64,000 nt of DNA from Dreissena polymorpha. Taxonomy: Eukaryota > Mollusca > Bivalvia > Myida > Dreissenidae. The stretch covers positions 21,805,475-21,869,474 of the forward strand of contig NC_068369.1 in the NCBI RefSeq assembly GCF_020536995.1, given 5' to 3'. Positions 50,340 to 62,248 of this stretch are shown here, in pieces. Positions within the stretch are counted from its first letter, which is position 1; the number at the start of each line of letters is the position of its first letter. The position numbers and the translations under genes are program-made. The notes below the pieces were generated by a model. That model had not been told where the DNA came from. It saw only the letters and a program-made list of their open reading frames with translations, and searched no databases.

Positions 50340-51682
50340 ATTCACAAAACCTGATTTCAAATGGTTAGCATTAATAAATTTGATAACGAACACAAATCAC
50401 TATGTTGTAATAATGTTAAACTCCAAAAATAACTCAAATTTGTCACACATAACACTTGATGGTCGCGGATAATTTAAAAACTAAATATTAAATTATTTGC
50501 TCTTAAGAAAAGCTGCCATATCTTGCGCGTTATTGTTCTACTCACCAAAGTTGTGTTATAACCATGTTTATTTTCGTAAAATTTAATTTGCTTCCATGAA
50601 GAAGTAAATTCTGGACACATTTCTTCATCGCCATCCATCTTTTCCATTCAAAAAGACTGGATGTAAGCAGGCAATTCTTTTAGGATAGACATTCTTTGAC
50701 CGACTGACAAAGGAAGGACGTATTCATCAAAGAAATGACCCTTTTAATTCAACATCGATTTCCTTCAAACAGTTAAAGAACCATTCACTGACGCTAATCT
50801 TAAATTTAGGCATAATCCATCAATTGTTCAACAAAACATCGCGTTAATCGAGTCGACATTTTAACGAAATCGAAAATGCAGTCTCACCAGTTTCATTCCA
50901 TTTTTATATCCCAACACTGTAATTCACATTCATATTATATTAATCCATCGTAAACACACACACTAGGCCTAATCGTTCGATGCTTAACAACATATTTAAC
51001 TGTTAAATAAAACACCCAAAGTCCGATTTGTTGTTATCCTATAATCCAGAGAGTCTAGGTAGTTTCGTCATTGAAATGACGTCACCTGAGGTACGTCATA
51101 AACTGCGTAATCAATTGAATGAAAATAAAAGTACGGAAAGCTCGGCAGCGGGCCGATTATAGACGCCCGGCCCAGCTCTGCCGTGTGTTATTGTCTAAAT
51201 AACAGAAACGCAGAGAAAACTTATTAAAAAACTATCATACATTATATCTATAAATAATGGAAATTTGTATGTTCTATATGAACCAAGAAAACGCTTTTGT
51301 GCTTTTTATATCTTGTTCAATAATGTTGCTCATTTTGAAGAATTGAATGATTATGTGGGGAATTCATAAATACAGGGTTTGTTGAAATAAGAGTTTCCGT
51401 TGTTGGAAAGAAGCATTATTGTTGTTCTCGTGATTACTATTGCATCTGTTATTAAGAATTCGACGTTTATTACGTAATTGACTCGTATATATGAGCATGT
51501 AACTGTCATATTTTTTTCACTCTTTTGACTTTTATAGTGTGAATGTATTCAGTTACCTTTAACGTACTGCATTATATCGTTTATCCAGATGTCATTATCA
51601 GAACGAAAACATGAAGAGGAAGTTTCAAAGTCTGTCTTAAGAATTTTTTTTACATAACCATTGATGATTTTCAATAGTATGT
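50340..51682. other. No gene recognised
   Basis: Sequence between the LINE 5' side and the hAT left end. GC-richer short stretches near 51140-51200 ('gcggccgattatagacgcccggcccagctc'-like) show no clear element. No exon supported. Confidence 0.45.
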
Positions 51683-52068
51683 CAGGGGCGTTCCTGAGGC
51701 GATTTCAACTATACGCACGACCGAGCAGCGAAGCTGCGCGTGGGGGTAGGTGCGGGAGGGGGTCACCCCCTCCTGCTAGAGGGGTTTGGGGGTCCTCCCC
51801 CATGAAAATTTTGTAAAAATTCATTGCAGATGGTGCGTTTTGGTGTTATATTTCAGCCACGTTTTGGCAATTTAATTCGTCAATTTCTTGCTTGAAAAAG
51901 ACCGATAAAAAAAACTAAGCCCGTCATTATTTCTGCTGAAACTGATTTTATGTGGGGTATTTGGTAAACAGAAAATTAAATTCTTTTTTAATTAAACTGT
52001 AAAAGAAAAACACTGTTTGAATGAAACAACAGCATGCTCGCTGAGTATTGAGCGAGCGTGCTAAACTT

Positions 52069-52620
52069 TTATTTAACTCTATCAATAAAACCAGTTTGGA
52101 CTATTTGTAATTTATTAAAAAGAAAACATCCTCTAATTTCACATAAAACACAGGTCCACTTGTATGTGCAATACTTAACCCTGAAAAGTAATGCTAATCT
52201 TCGATCTTTCCTATGTGCAAAAATGTCGACCACATGCTCAGCGTTAATTTCTCTTTCCCTATATACATTAAGGAGTCCCAGTCCAGACAGGCGTTCCGTC
52301 CCCATTGTATTCCGCAAGTATGTCTTGACCCTTCGCATTGTGGAAAACGATCTTTCTGCAGTTGCGGTGGAGACGGGCATAACGAGGAGCAGCATGAAGC
52401 ATTTTCTTATGCTGGGGTATAACTGCTCACTCGCAAAAGCTAAGCTCTCTTCAAGTGTTTCAGCGGGATCAGGGCGGTCCATGGCCAGTGCTGCACTTGT
52501 CCACCAAGTGCGCCATTTCGCGCATTCCCTCAGGAATGTAGCTTCATCCACTGTGAGACAGGACCTAAATCCTGCATATATTTCCTTGCAGCTGTCTTCA
52601 GAAAGATTTGACCTCTGTAC
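52069..52620 (-). CDS. hAT transposase exon 6, dimerisation domain
   Basis: Encodes VQRSNLSEDSCKEIYAGFRS through MPVSTATAERSFSTMRRVKT and YLRNTMGTERLSGLGLLNVY to a stop at 52069. The TATAERSFSTMRRVKTYLRN block is the hAT C-terminal dimerisation domain. Acceptor tttgcag. Open to the stop without lesions. Confidence 0.9.
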   Translation of the reverse strand, partial: VQRSNLSEDSCKEIYAGFRSCLTVDEATFLRECAKWRTWWTSAALAMDRPDPAETLEESLAFASEQLYPSIRKCFMLLLVMPVSTATAERSFSTMRRVKTYLRNTMGTERLSGLGLLNVYREREINAEHVVDIFAHRKDRRLALLFRVKYCTYKWTCVLCEIRGCFLFNKLQIVQTGFIDRVK

Positions 52621-55600
52621 CTGCAAATTGAAACCGAAACCTTTACAATAGATAAACAATTTTATTACATGTTTGACGTCGCGGGAGTAAAATATAGCCA
52701 TTACATATTTTTCATATTAACTTTGGCGCGTATTTTTTCAGTGTATGAACGTCGATTAAATTTAACGCGTTTATATATGGCATTAAAGACGAAGAATCAA
52801 TGTTAAGCAATAAAATATGACGAGATAAAAAGAATATACCATGTGTGTCTTTTGCCGTTGAATTAATTAAAATCGTTGAATAAAAGATAAAATGCTCGAC
52901 AGTGCCTATCATGTTATATAACTCGTTTAAATAAATTCAATGTTAAAAGGTATGAATGTAATATAGTCCTCTATATGTACAGTTGTTGACATGTTGTATG
53001 TTTAAAATAACACAAATAATGGGAAATACTTGATTAAAACGTTCAAGTAGTACCTTGAATATATCCAATTAATAACATTTCGAGTTTATACCAAAATAAT
53101 TGAAGTTTACCCGTGCTGGAATGAGGGATTCTGCCTTGTACCGGTCATTGCCCTGTAGTAACCTGTCCTTCAGCTCTGTTAGCAAATGGTCGACGAACGG
53201 CAGATACATATTATTTTTCCAAAATTCGGACACATTATTAGCTGGGGCATTTGGCCGTTTTTTCTGGCGTCCGGCGTTCCTTGGCGTTGACGGTACCACG
53301 TCTACCGCGGATGCGATGTCACCCGCCTTCTCGTACAAGGCATCCCACACAGTGTCGTCTGTACGTTCATTCTAAAATAACGAATTGACAGCTGAATATA
53401 TATAGTAAGAGGGTTGCGAAATAAAATAAGGCTGAAGCAACGTGTTGATCATGTATATAACATGAAATACTATATCTTGTCCTCGTGTTTCACGACTTAA
53501 TGTGCAATTAACTACATTGCCAAAATAGAATATTAATATTCGCTTGAAATTTCTTTCAATTTAACTTGAAAAACACATTTAAGTATAAGGAAAAATAACA
53601 TTTAAAATTACCTGTATCAAAGCCTTGACAACTCTCGTTTCCGTGGCAGCCTTGAGGAGGTCACATGATTTCCCCTGCAGCATTTTTGACAGCGAGACGA
53701 GGGAGGCCAACACATGTTCGATGGCAACCAGGGTTATAATGAAATCGAACTGTAACACAGACAGCAGGTAGCCTGATGCCTTCGCGTCGCCATCACCCGA
53801 AAGTTGTTCCAAAGATGTAACTACTGTTCTGTTTATTAAACATCGCAGACAACTTCATTTATTGGAAAACATAAATGTAACATTGCGTAAGAAGCATATT
53901 TGAATTGTTTGATCAGGTTTGACGTTGCACAAATCCATGCTTATGTCATAAGTAACATAACTTAATAGACGATGGATGTTTTGCAGTGAAATTTTTATCA
54001 CACGTTATTCAACTTTCATTTAGCTTTGATCCCGACCTCAGCGAAAACTCAATCAATATTACTGATTTATCTTAATCGTTTTTCCAGTATCTGAAAACTT
54101 CTTTCTAGTTATAGCTGGACACAATCCCACACACCATAATCATGATATTCGTGTAAATACCTGTAAGCACATAGAAATGTGTGAAGGGCGTCAGCCCTCG
54201 CAGCCCATCTGGTCTCGCATAACGACTGCAATTTGGTTCTTTTCTCCATTTCCTCACGACTGACGGGGTCATTTTCCAAGTTGTCCTGGAAGTTAAGCAG
54301 TCGCTTTGCTGAATAATTAAATGCGAAAGCTATAACCTGTACTGTAGACATCATATTTCGTGCATGGTGTTCTCTGGATGCATGTACGATAGCCAAGTTA
54401 AGGCAATGGGCTCTACAGTGGGTATAAATAGCTTCCGGAAACAGTGTCCTAATTCTAGCCTGTACACCGCTGTGCTTCCCCGACATATTTCCAGCCCCGT
54501 CATAGCCTTGGCCGCGCATGTTCTCTACAATGGCACCTAAATGAAACGAAAGTGCATATTAAAACACGTTTAAAGATACCAACCAACACGAATGTAATAG
54601 TGCTATTTGAGCATCAGTTCATTTTAAATTTTTAACGTTATACCAGTCAACATTGTTTTTTTTTCTTTTTTTTTGCTCAGCTGTTATGAATTATCGATTA
54701 TCAGCTCATGAATAATTTCTTAAATTAATATGATTTTAAACTAGATTTTGATAATAAGAATACTAGTTGTATACCTAGATTCCTAAGATTTTCCAGAAAT
54801 GAGTTGGCAAGTGACTAGCCAGTGGTACTCTCGCATTCCGCAAAACCAAGAAAATCTTCCTGCACTGTATCAGATTCTGTATCAACAAAACGAACACACA
54901 GAGCCATAAGCTCCTTGGTTGCGCTGTCGGTTGCTTCGTCAGTAATAAATCCAAACATTCCAGCATTGTTACAGGCATGCACTATCTTGTCTGATACCAA
55001 TTTCCCGCAGATGCTGATTAATTCATTTTGAATTTTTGGAGACGTATATTTTGTTCGAGGGTCGCCATTTTGTAGATGTTCTTTCAAGACAAGGTTATGT
55101 TTGGCCTGAAAGTCCAACAATGCCATAAAGTTACTGGTTTCCTCCTCTTTGCCCCTTATAGCTAGGTTTTGCTGTCCACAGAGGATAAGTGTTCGACAAT
55201 ACCCACCAGGATTTGGCGGATGACTTCTACCAGACTATTATATTGAGAATTTATACAACATTCAATATCCCTGGTGGTCCCCTGCATTATGCTGATGAAA
55301 TTCTGTGCGGCAATGCTTTGCTGTGTGCGATACTCAGAATCACTATGTTTCTCGAAAATCGTTTTAGCGTTACTCCAGTCGGACACGGAAGATTTGATCA
55401 AAGCCTTACATCTCGGATCGTTCTCCCAAAATAGAAAGCAAGATACGCAATAGACTCCGTCGGCGCTCGCAGAATACCGCAGCCACGTAGTGGATGTAAA
55501 CCATGCTGCTTGCGCCTTTCGCATTTTCCCGCTGATGTATCTAAAAATACATCACATATTAATAAGTGCTCACTATAGTTCATGAAGATGTCAAATCTAC

Positions 55601-56242
55601 CCATTGCGCACTTAAAATTAGTCGCAATCATGCGAAACAATGTAGGATTAACAAAATAAACCTTAATTAAAAATGAAGTGTTTGAGCAAGTTTTGAAATA
55701 AAGTTAAAATAATTATTTTTAAGGAGATTAAAAAGAAAAACAAACAAACTAGGAAATGGTTATATTAGAAGAAAAAAAGTTAAGTAAAAGCTTCTCGGCG
55801 GGATCGAACCACTGCACTTCAGGAAAATAATGGAACTCAATGGCAACGTGCTAACCGACTGCGCTACAGGAGAAAGTACTTTGTCCAGTCATAGATTTTT
55901 AATACATAAACTTAATAGTGGAGAACAATTTCGAATTAAGATACAATAATCTGAATTAAAATTTTATGTCGGCATTCCCTATAATTCTATCATTATTTAA
56001 ACGCCCAGAAATGTGAAAAAAAATCAAAGAAATGCTACATTTTAGACATACATTTCAAATTCTAGAACGGGTAGATAGATTCTATATAAATCGACTTACC
56101 TTAAGGGAAATGTAAAGTTGTGTACATTTTCCCACCTAGCTGTCAAAAGAGCTAGCTTCTCAGTATCATCTAAATGTATTGGACTTGTTTCGCTGGCACT
56201 ATCTCTAAAAACATCGGGATATAACGGAGCGTTCGCCGACAT
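52069..56242 (-). CDS. hAT-family (ZMYM1/DUF4371-type) transposase, 6 exons, with lesions
   Basis: Exons (minus): 56242-56100, 55540-54775, 54536-54135, 53820-53612, 53371-53111, 52620-52069. Together they read as a zinc-finger-MYM-type-1-like transposase: SGKMRKAQAAWFTSTTWLRY, VYCVSCFLFWENDPRC (TTF-type zinc finger), MFGFITDEATDSATKELMAL, MRGQGYDGAGNMSGKHSGVQ, THCRAHCLNLAIVH, LCETRWAARADALHTF, LPFVDHLLTELKDRL and the hAT dimerisation motif STATAERSFSTMRRVKTYLR. The acidic residues of the catalytic core (DEATD, ERS) are seen. Exon 2 has a frame break near 55162 and an in-frame TAG near 54817 (ESTTG-stop-SLANSF), so this copy is probably dead. It cuts and pastes its own element; the host ZMYM1 gene is a relative. 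Confidence 0.85.
53111..53371 (-). CDS. hAT transposase exon 5
   Basis: Encodes NERTDDTVWDALYEKAGDIA, RNAGRQKKRPNAPANNVSEF and LPFVDHLLTELKDRLLQGND. The GRQ.RPN and PF.DHLLTEL motifs are standard in this family. Acceptor ttttag, donor cgg|gtaaac. Confidence 0.85.
53612..53820 (-). CDS. hAT transposase exon 4
   Basis: Encodes TSLEQLSGDGDAKASGYLLS, VLQFDFIITLVAIEHVLASL and LLKAATETRVVKALIQ. The FDFI.TLV.IEHVL block is conserved. Acceptor agtag, donor cag|gtaatt. Confidence 0.8.
54135..54536 (-). CDS. hAT transposase exon 3
   Basis: Encodes AIVENMRGQGYDGAGNMSGK, GVQARIRTLFPEAIYTHCRA, HCLNLAIVH and LCETRWAARADALHTF. The RGQGYDGAGNM and CRAHCLNL blocks are family signatures. Donor atg|gtgtgt gives the right phase for exon 4. 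Confidence 0.85.
54775..55540 (-). CDS. hAT transposase exon 2, with frame break and stop
   Basis: Encodes YISGKMRKAQAAWFTSTTWL, then the zinc-finger region and DUF4371-like core down to LANSFLENLRNL. One frame break lies near 55162 (SVDSKT / NLAIRGKEEE) and one in-frame TAG near 54817. Acceptor tttttag, donor ctag|gtatac. Confidence 0.8.
55792..55873 (-). repeat. tRNA-like sequence inside the hAT element
   Basis: On the minus strand it begins tctcctgtagcgcagtcggt (A-box and D-arm), runs to 'gcagtggttcgatcccgccg' (B-box and T-arm), and ends agaa. D- and T-arm motifs are good, but the D-stem and part of the acceptor stem do not pair and no clean anticodon stem is seen. A tRNA pseudogene or the head of a SINE, in intron 1 of the transposase. 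Confidence 0.5.
56100..56242 (-). CDS. hAT transposase exon 1
   Basis: Encodes MSANAPLYPDVFRDSASETS, PIHLDDTEKLALLTARWENV and HNFTFPL. Start ATG 56242 begins a conserved-looking frame. Donor aag|gtaagt. The upstream frame to 56431 may be leader. Confidence 0.65.
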
Positions 56243-56599
56243 TTTGAAAATTTGCGCCATGTAAACATAATTTGGTACCCGTGTCCGAATATAGTTTTCC
56301 CAAAAATTTAAGGGCGACAACACAGTCGTAAAACGAGTAAAGTCTACACACTGATTACTACCCCTCATCAGTGAAAAAAAGCATTTACTTCGTATGTTTG
56401 GAGTTAAGACTATGTTGTGTTTTGTACCCACTGTTATTTTCTAAAAGTGGGCGTCTTGTTTGCTTGTTTAAATAATTATACCCCTAACCCCCCTTAGCCG
56501 TCACTTTTTATTGCATTTTTCGAATTTTATTTTTTTTAAGTTTGAAACTGAATTATACGCACGGGCGTACTGCCGTATGCCTAGGTACGCCCCTGTATG

Positions 56600-58046
56600 T
56601 TTGGAGTGCTTTTGGGCTTTTGGGGATTGTTTTTGTTTGGGACGACACTGACGCAGAAAATAATGTCTTCATTGACACGCATGCCTGTTAACTCCTTGAT
56701 AATCAGATGGATAATTACGGAAAAGTCCAGATGGCGACGCCCATGCCGAGACATGTATTTTTTGCCGTTTTAAACCCGTTATTACTTTTTTTTAATGCAC
56801 ATCACTTTCAAGCTATAACAGCAAGACAGTGATTAGGGTGTATTTTGTATTAATATCTCTACTCTAATTGCTACGATTTTTTAAAGGTGATCACACAATT
56901 ACAGTTTCGCTTACACAATTCGTAACGTTTAAAGTCGATATATAGAGCGAATATTAAACGCTTATCACGTTATTGCTGATGTGGACAGAGAGTGAGCGGC
57001 ATGTGAACAATTAATAAAGTAATACAATGTATAAAATAACGAATAATGCCTGTCTCGGCATGGACGTCACCATCTTTATTTTTCCGTTCTATATTTTTAT
57101 TAGCCTCGTCAATAGGTAAGTGGGGGTCGAGGGCATCCCCCTACACACAGTCCATAATCAGTATATATAATAGATCATATTGTATGGTGTACAATATTGC
57201 AGTGTATACAAGTGCTTATAATTGCGTAATGAAAAATATACAAACTGCCATTACTGCATTAACAATAATAAATATATACATGAATTGAAGAATACATATA
57301 TTGCTAATATATGCAAGTCAAAATATACAACTTACAGTATTACAAAGTTGACAATTGCTAACAGTTGCATAGTTAAGGTAATATAATAATTGCATATATA
57401 GCGGTATACCACTTGATACATGTATTGAAATTAAAAATATAGAGATGAATGATGAAAGTAATTTTTTCTAACGATACAGACTTAACAAAATGCCCCAATC
57501 TTTTTTTGAAGTTATTAAGTCGGAATCTATGACGTCACCATCTTGACCGTGACGTGATTATCCCCTAATAACACAGTCAACTATTCAACTAGGAACTGAT
57601 AATAGATCTCGTATTTTACTTATTTCTACTAATTTTATTAATGTTTATGTTAATACTCGTAGAAAATATATAGGGTGAGTGTCTTCGTGTACTTGAATTT
57701 TACCTGACGAGTGATGACAGGTGGTTTATACGGCGAGGCTTGCCGAGACGAGTCGGATACATTCAAGAAAATAAGGACACGAACTTATATTCTATATATC
57801 CTATCACGTGATTTTTTGTGTAAAATAAATTATTAGATTTATACTACATTGGTACTTAAGTGTAAAATCAATAAAAAGGTTGCAATATGCTTCTATAAAC
57901 TTTCATTTCCATGTGAATTGTTGCACAGTCAAGCGGTTAAATCCGTATGTCATCCAAATGTAAAAACAAAACAAAACGAACATGGCTGCCAAAGCTTATT
58001 AAAGGATTGATTAACACCGGTACCATTATCATTGGTCACGTTTTTA
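56600..58046. other. No gene recognised
   Basis: AT-rich intergenic sequence right of the hAT element. No domain-bearing frame, RNA gene or repeat pair noticed. Confidence 0.5.
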
Positions 58047-58517
58047 GGTTACAATATACTAAATCTTTTTGGAGTGCAATGCTATACTCTCTAAAAACAT
58101 GAACATCATTTATTTGAAGACACAGTTCTCTGTAGGGTCACTTGCCATGACTTTATTTTAGTATATTTCTGTGTGCATGTGGCAGGGAAAACATTGTTGT
58201 TAACAAGAAATTCACTCTTTTATCTGAAGATTGGAGACTACATAAGACTTTGACAGATGGCGGGAAACCCTCATGAACTGGATAGAAGCCGGTAAATAGA
58301 TGGCCGTAAAACAGTGGTTTTTGATTCGTGGCGAGTTCTTTCTTACATACCGCGTGACCTATCTTTTTTATTCTTTAAATCAATCGGGCTTGGAATGCTC
58401 TTTAAGAAAAGGTATGGTTATGGGGGTCTTTATGCGCAAAAGTTTGACTTTATTTTTTGTTGAAGTTATTGCTTTCACATTGAATTTGTGTAGGAAATCT
58501 GTTACTATATTGTGACC
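58047..58517. mobile_element. MITE copy A (471 bp, ends GGTYACAATATA)
   Basis: Ends GGTTACAATATACTA (58047) and TACTATATTGTGACC (58517) are inverted copies. The whole body recurs at 60480-62248, almost identical, so the ends of the similarity define the element. No transposase. Confidence 0.8.
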
Positions 58518-60479
58518 TAAACTAACTGTAGGTAAAAATGAAATATCATCTGCAAGTGCAAAATATAGCTGGGGAAGCTGATTTTTGGTCATTTCTTAGC
58601 AAAAGAGAAGAAAATAAGTGCAATAAATGCATGAATTCAGATTATTGGACCTGAAATAGTTGTTTTTCAAGATGACCCCCCACCCTTACATAGCCGAGTA
58701 AGGGCCAAATTGCTTTCCGATTTAAATTCAAGGCATATTGGTTGACCGTGTAGTGTTAATGTGCTACATGAAGTTAGAATTCAACGCCAGGGACTCCGTG
58801 ATCCAGCAACGCATCAATAGCTTGTGCGTAAAGCATGAACATTCAAACAGAGCCCCATTTCACCGACATGGAATGGCAGACATTTTTACAGTATGGACAG
58901 TGCAGCAGTTGCTTAACTGAGCCAGTATTTATATTTAGTACAATCATGAATATAAAAAACTTTATCACTTCATATTATTCATATAAATACACTTAAAATA
59001 CATAAATGCATGTTTGTTTTTTATTTTATATCTATTTCTTTTGGGTATTTTGACTTTTTCAGGTAGAAGAATGTCTGCGACTAAGCCGAGGGCCACTGGA
59101 TAAGGGATGTTGATTGCAAAACAGGTAATAATACTAACTTACTATCATGTACACAAGCAAATAAGCATATTCATGATGCTTAAGGTGTGAAATAATGTCA
59201 TAATCAGGTTTGTGGTCACTGAAACCCTTGCCGTCGTGCAATTCCCCGTGCAGTTTGTATCAATAGTTCCGCGTCCTGACACGTAAAGCTCGTGCTTTGT
59301 TGGCAGTGGAAGTTGGCACTAAACAAGTTTGGCCTTGTTCCTGAGCATCCATGCAGTACAGCTGAGTTGATTTGCTACTTGTAACCCTACAATTAGCTTG
59401 TGTTTGGTATTGTTTTCTCACAATATGCTTACAGTAATGGTTCCGGCTTGAAAGGATGTCGCGTCCTACTTAAACATAGAATTGTTGTAGCAAGTGTCCC
59501 CTTCATAATTTACCTTATAGGGATCTTTTTGCCGAAATGTGTCACTTTCAGTAACCAGTTGTTGTTTTTTCGGTACATGCTTGTCTCATTCAGTGATTTA
59601 AGGGAAGTATTGACCTTATTCACTTGTCTTTGCATACAAAGGTGACATGGATCAATGATATTTGTTGTGTTGAGAATTCTACGGGAAGCTGTGTCCCCAG
59701 AAGAAGTACTAGAAACCCCTTTCAGGAAGCCTGCATTGCTCTTAGCTGCCTTTCTGCCCCTGATACTTCATGGAACCTCATTTCTAAGCTTATAATGCTT
59801 TTCTACATATATGCATCTTGTTCATTTTAACCTTGCCTTCCAGTGTAACCCCCCAAAATGAGTATTTTTTTCATTCGCTCGGTTAGGAACACCCATTTGG
59901 ACCAGATTGCCAACATAAAAATAGTCAAAAGTACTTATTTTGTGCCCAAAATATGAAATTTTGTATTCTCTTGAACCTCTAGATGAACGCTGGCTGTGCA
60001 TATTGACCTTCTGCTGCAGTTTAAAGGCACCCATGGCATTACATGCTAGAATATATCATTGGTGTCTTGTAAATAAATGGGCTCCGAGCGACAAGGCGCT
60101 TTCAAGATTTCACACTTTTATTGGTGCGAAACAACAAGTTATTGAAAGCTTATTGATTTCTACACTTTAAGTATCTTTGATCCCTCATTTTTACTAATTT
60201 GTTTATTGTCTTGGATGAAATTGGATATTTTTGGCTTTGAAATTGACATTTTTGGGGTGATTAAAAAAACACAAAAAAGACGTTATCAAAATTGCTCAGA
60301 GTGAAATATCTAGCAAATGCATTTTTTCTCCACCCCGCATAAGCCCCATGTGCCTGTCCATTTGGTTTGTTTTGGTATTTTGTTGCAGATATTGAACACA
60401 ATAGCTTTAAATCTTAAAGGTACATTTAGGCTTTAACAGGCCTAAAATCGCCTTCTTCGGACCGATATTTCTGATTTAT
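58518..60479. other. No gene recognised
   Basis: Between the two MITE copies. The open frame at 58738-58920 (VLMCYMKLEFNARDSVIQQR) is the most protein-like but matches no family I know and has no clear splice context. Others look random. Confidence 0.4.
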
Positions 60480-62248
60480 GTTACAATATACTAAATCTTT
60501 TTGGAGTGCAATGCTATACTCTCTAAAAACATGAACATCATTTATTTGAAGACACGGTTCTCTGTAGGGTCACTTGCCATTACTTTATTTTAGTATACTG
60601 TGAAACCATTATTAATCGTCAGGCATTAATTTTCATAAATTTCGTCAGTCGACCGATCGGCGAATTTAAGATCCTAACGAACAATCATGCTCTATGTTTG
60701 AACAAAAACAAACACTAAGTTGAACAATATTTTAAAACTTTACCGTATACATTAGGCATTAAATTCCAACATAATCCATGCACACATTCACTGCTGTTTC
60801 GTAATCAAGATTAATCCGATTTTGACACAAAGGGATGTAGATTACACAATGTACTTAACTGACACGTTACACTTCTTTAAAACGCGTGTGCAGTACAGCT
60901 GTATCGAATGCGTTGACTTCGTTTATGTAGAATGGTAATGAATAAGCGCTAATTGTTTATAACTTTATTACCCATTAGGTGCATTGTGTTTTTCAGGGGT
61001 GTTGCATATTAGCCATCACGCAGCGAATGCCGATGAAAGACAATAAACCAAATGAAAAGATGACGATGTGTGATCAACATGCGTATTTATCACAAATTAA
61101 TAAAGAATATTTTAATTGCTGTTTGTTGTTTGATTGATTGCCCATAACCACACTTATTACTATTTTATATGTATCAATTTATTTATTTTTAAATTATTGA
61201 CATTATTGATTTATATACCGGTAGTTTACTTTTTAAGAACAAACACACACATAGAGTTTATAATTTTAATGTTGATATCAGAATAAAAAAGCATTTTATT
61301 TGAAAAAAAAAACCAGTGACATTTGAGACCAATTACTGTTCTTAAAATTATCAAAAATGTACGATGCAAAACGCTTGAAACTTTATTGAAAAGTCACAAA
61401 ATAATTTCCTTACACTAGTTATAACCAATATTGTTCGCACCTTCCCTAATTGGTGCCGATAAAGGTACGATTGTTATCAGTATGGCAATTATAATTATAG
61501 AATAAGATTAATTGGCAATTGGCTTCGTTGTTACAAACACTCGTTAACGGGTATTCGATCCCACTTGTCCGCTAATCATAACAATGAACGTGTGAATGGC
61601 ATACATTAAGAGGGTCCATTACTGTCCCTTGAAAACAAAACTAGTTAATTGGCATGTGACAAACAGGCCCCACCTCCTGCAGTGATTCTCAAGTGTGCTC
61701 CCGCATTCGTACCACGATTTTTCGCAACTTCGATTGATCGCGAATATGTATTACACACAAATCGGATATTGACTGACGCATTTTTTTTAAATTCAAAATC
61801 AGAAATCGGCGAATTTAAGTGCTGACGAAATCGTCATTTTAATAAAAATGACGAAATTTTGTGCTGTCGAAAATAAATGGTTTCACAGTATTTCTGTGTG
61901 CATGTGGCAGGGAAAACATTGTTGTTTACCAGAAATTCACTCTTTTATCTGAAGATTGGAGACTACATAAGACTTTGACAGATGGCGGGAAACCCTCATG
62001 AACTGGATAGAAGCCGGTAAATAGATGGCCGTAAAACAGTGACGTTTGATTCGTGGCGAGTTCTTTCTTACATACAGCGTGACCTATCTTTTTTATTCTT
62101 TCAATCAATCGGGCTTGGAATGGGAATGCTCTTTAAGAAAAGGTATGGTTATGGGGTTCTCTATCCGCAAAAGTTTGACTTTATTTTTTGTTGAAGTTAT
62201 TGCTTTCACATTGAATTTGTGTAAGAAATCTTTTACTATATTGTGACC
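60480..62248. mobile_element. MITE copy B, interrupted by a mariner-like element
   Basis: Same body as copy A, in two parts (60480-60597 and 61889-62248). Differences from copy A are few, so both copies are young. Confidence 0.85.
60598..61888. mobile_element. 1.29-kb non-autonomous Tc1/mariner-like element nested in MITE copy B
   Basis: Ends CTGTGAAACCATTATTAATC (60598) and complement of CTGTGAAACCATTTATTTTC (61888) are inverted repeats, with further imperfect pairing inwards (aaatttcgtcag blocks). TA flanks both sides (60596-60597, 61889-61890). Copy A at about 58160 shows the uninterrupted text 'ttttagtatatttctgtgtg', which proves the insertion and the TA duplication. No transposase frame inside. 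Confidence 0.88.

Larger units (their letters stand above)
51683..56595 (-). mobile_element. 4.9-kb hAT transposon (ZMYM1-type), nearly whole
   Basis: Left end CAGGGGCGTTCCTGAGGC at 51683 and right end with complement CAGGGGCGTACCTAGGC at 56595 are inverted copies, starting with the CAGGGG typical of hAT. TATGT flanks both sides (51678-51682, 56596-56600); hAT elements usually duplicate 8 bp, so the match is partial. A G-rich hairpin block (gggagggggtcaccccctcc, 51750s) lies just inside the left end. The minus-strand transposase has six exons. Confidence 0.85.

Noticed and set aside
52058-52651. Plus-strand open frame of 197 residues
   Set aside because: Mirror of the minus-strand hAT exon 6, which has the TATAERSFS dimerisation motif; the plus-strand product has no domain.
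58738-58920. Open frame of 60 residues as an exon
   Set aside because: Composition is protein-like but there is no recognised domain, no clear acceptor or donor and no neighbouring exon.
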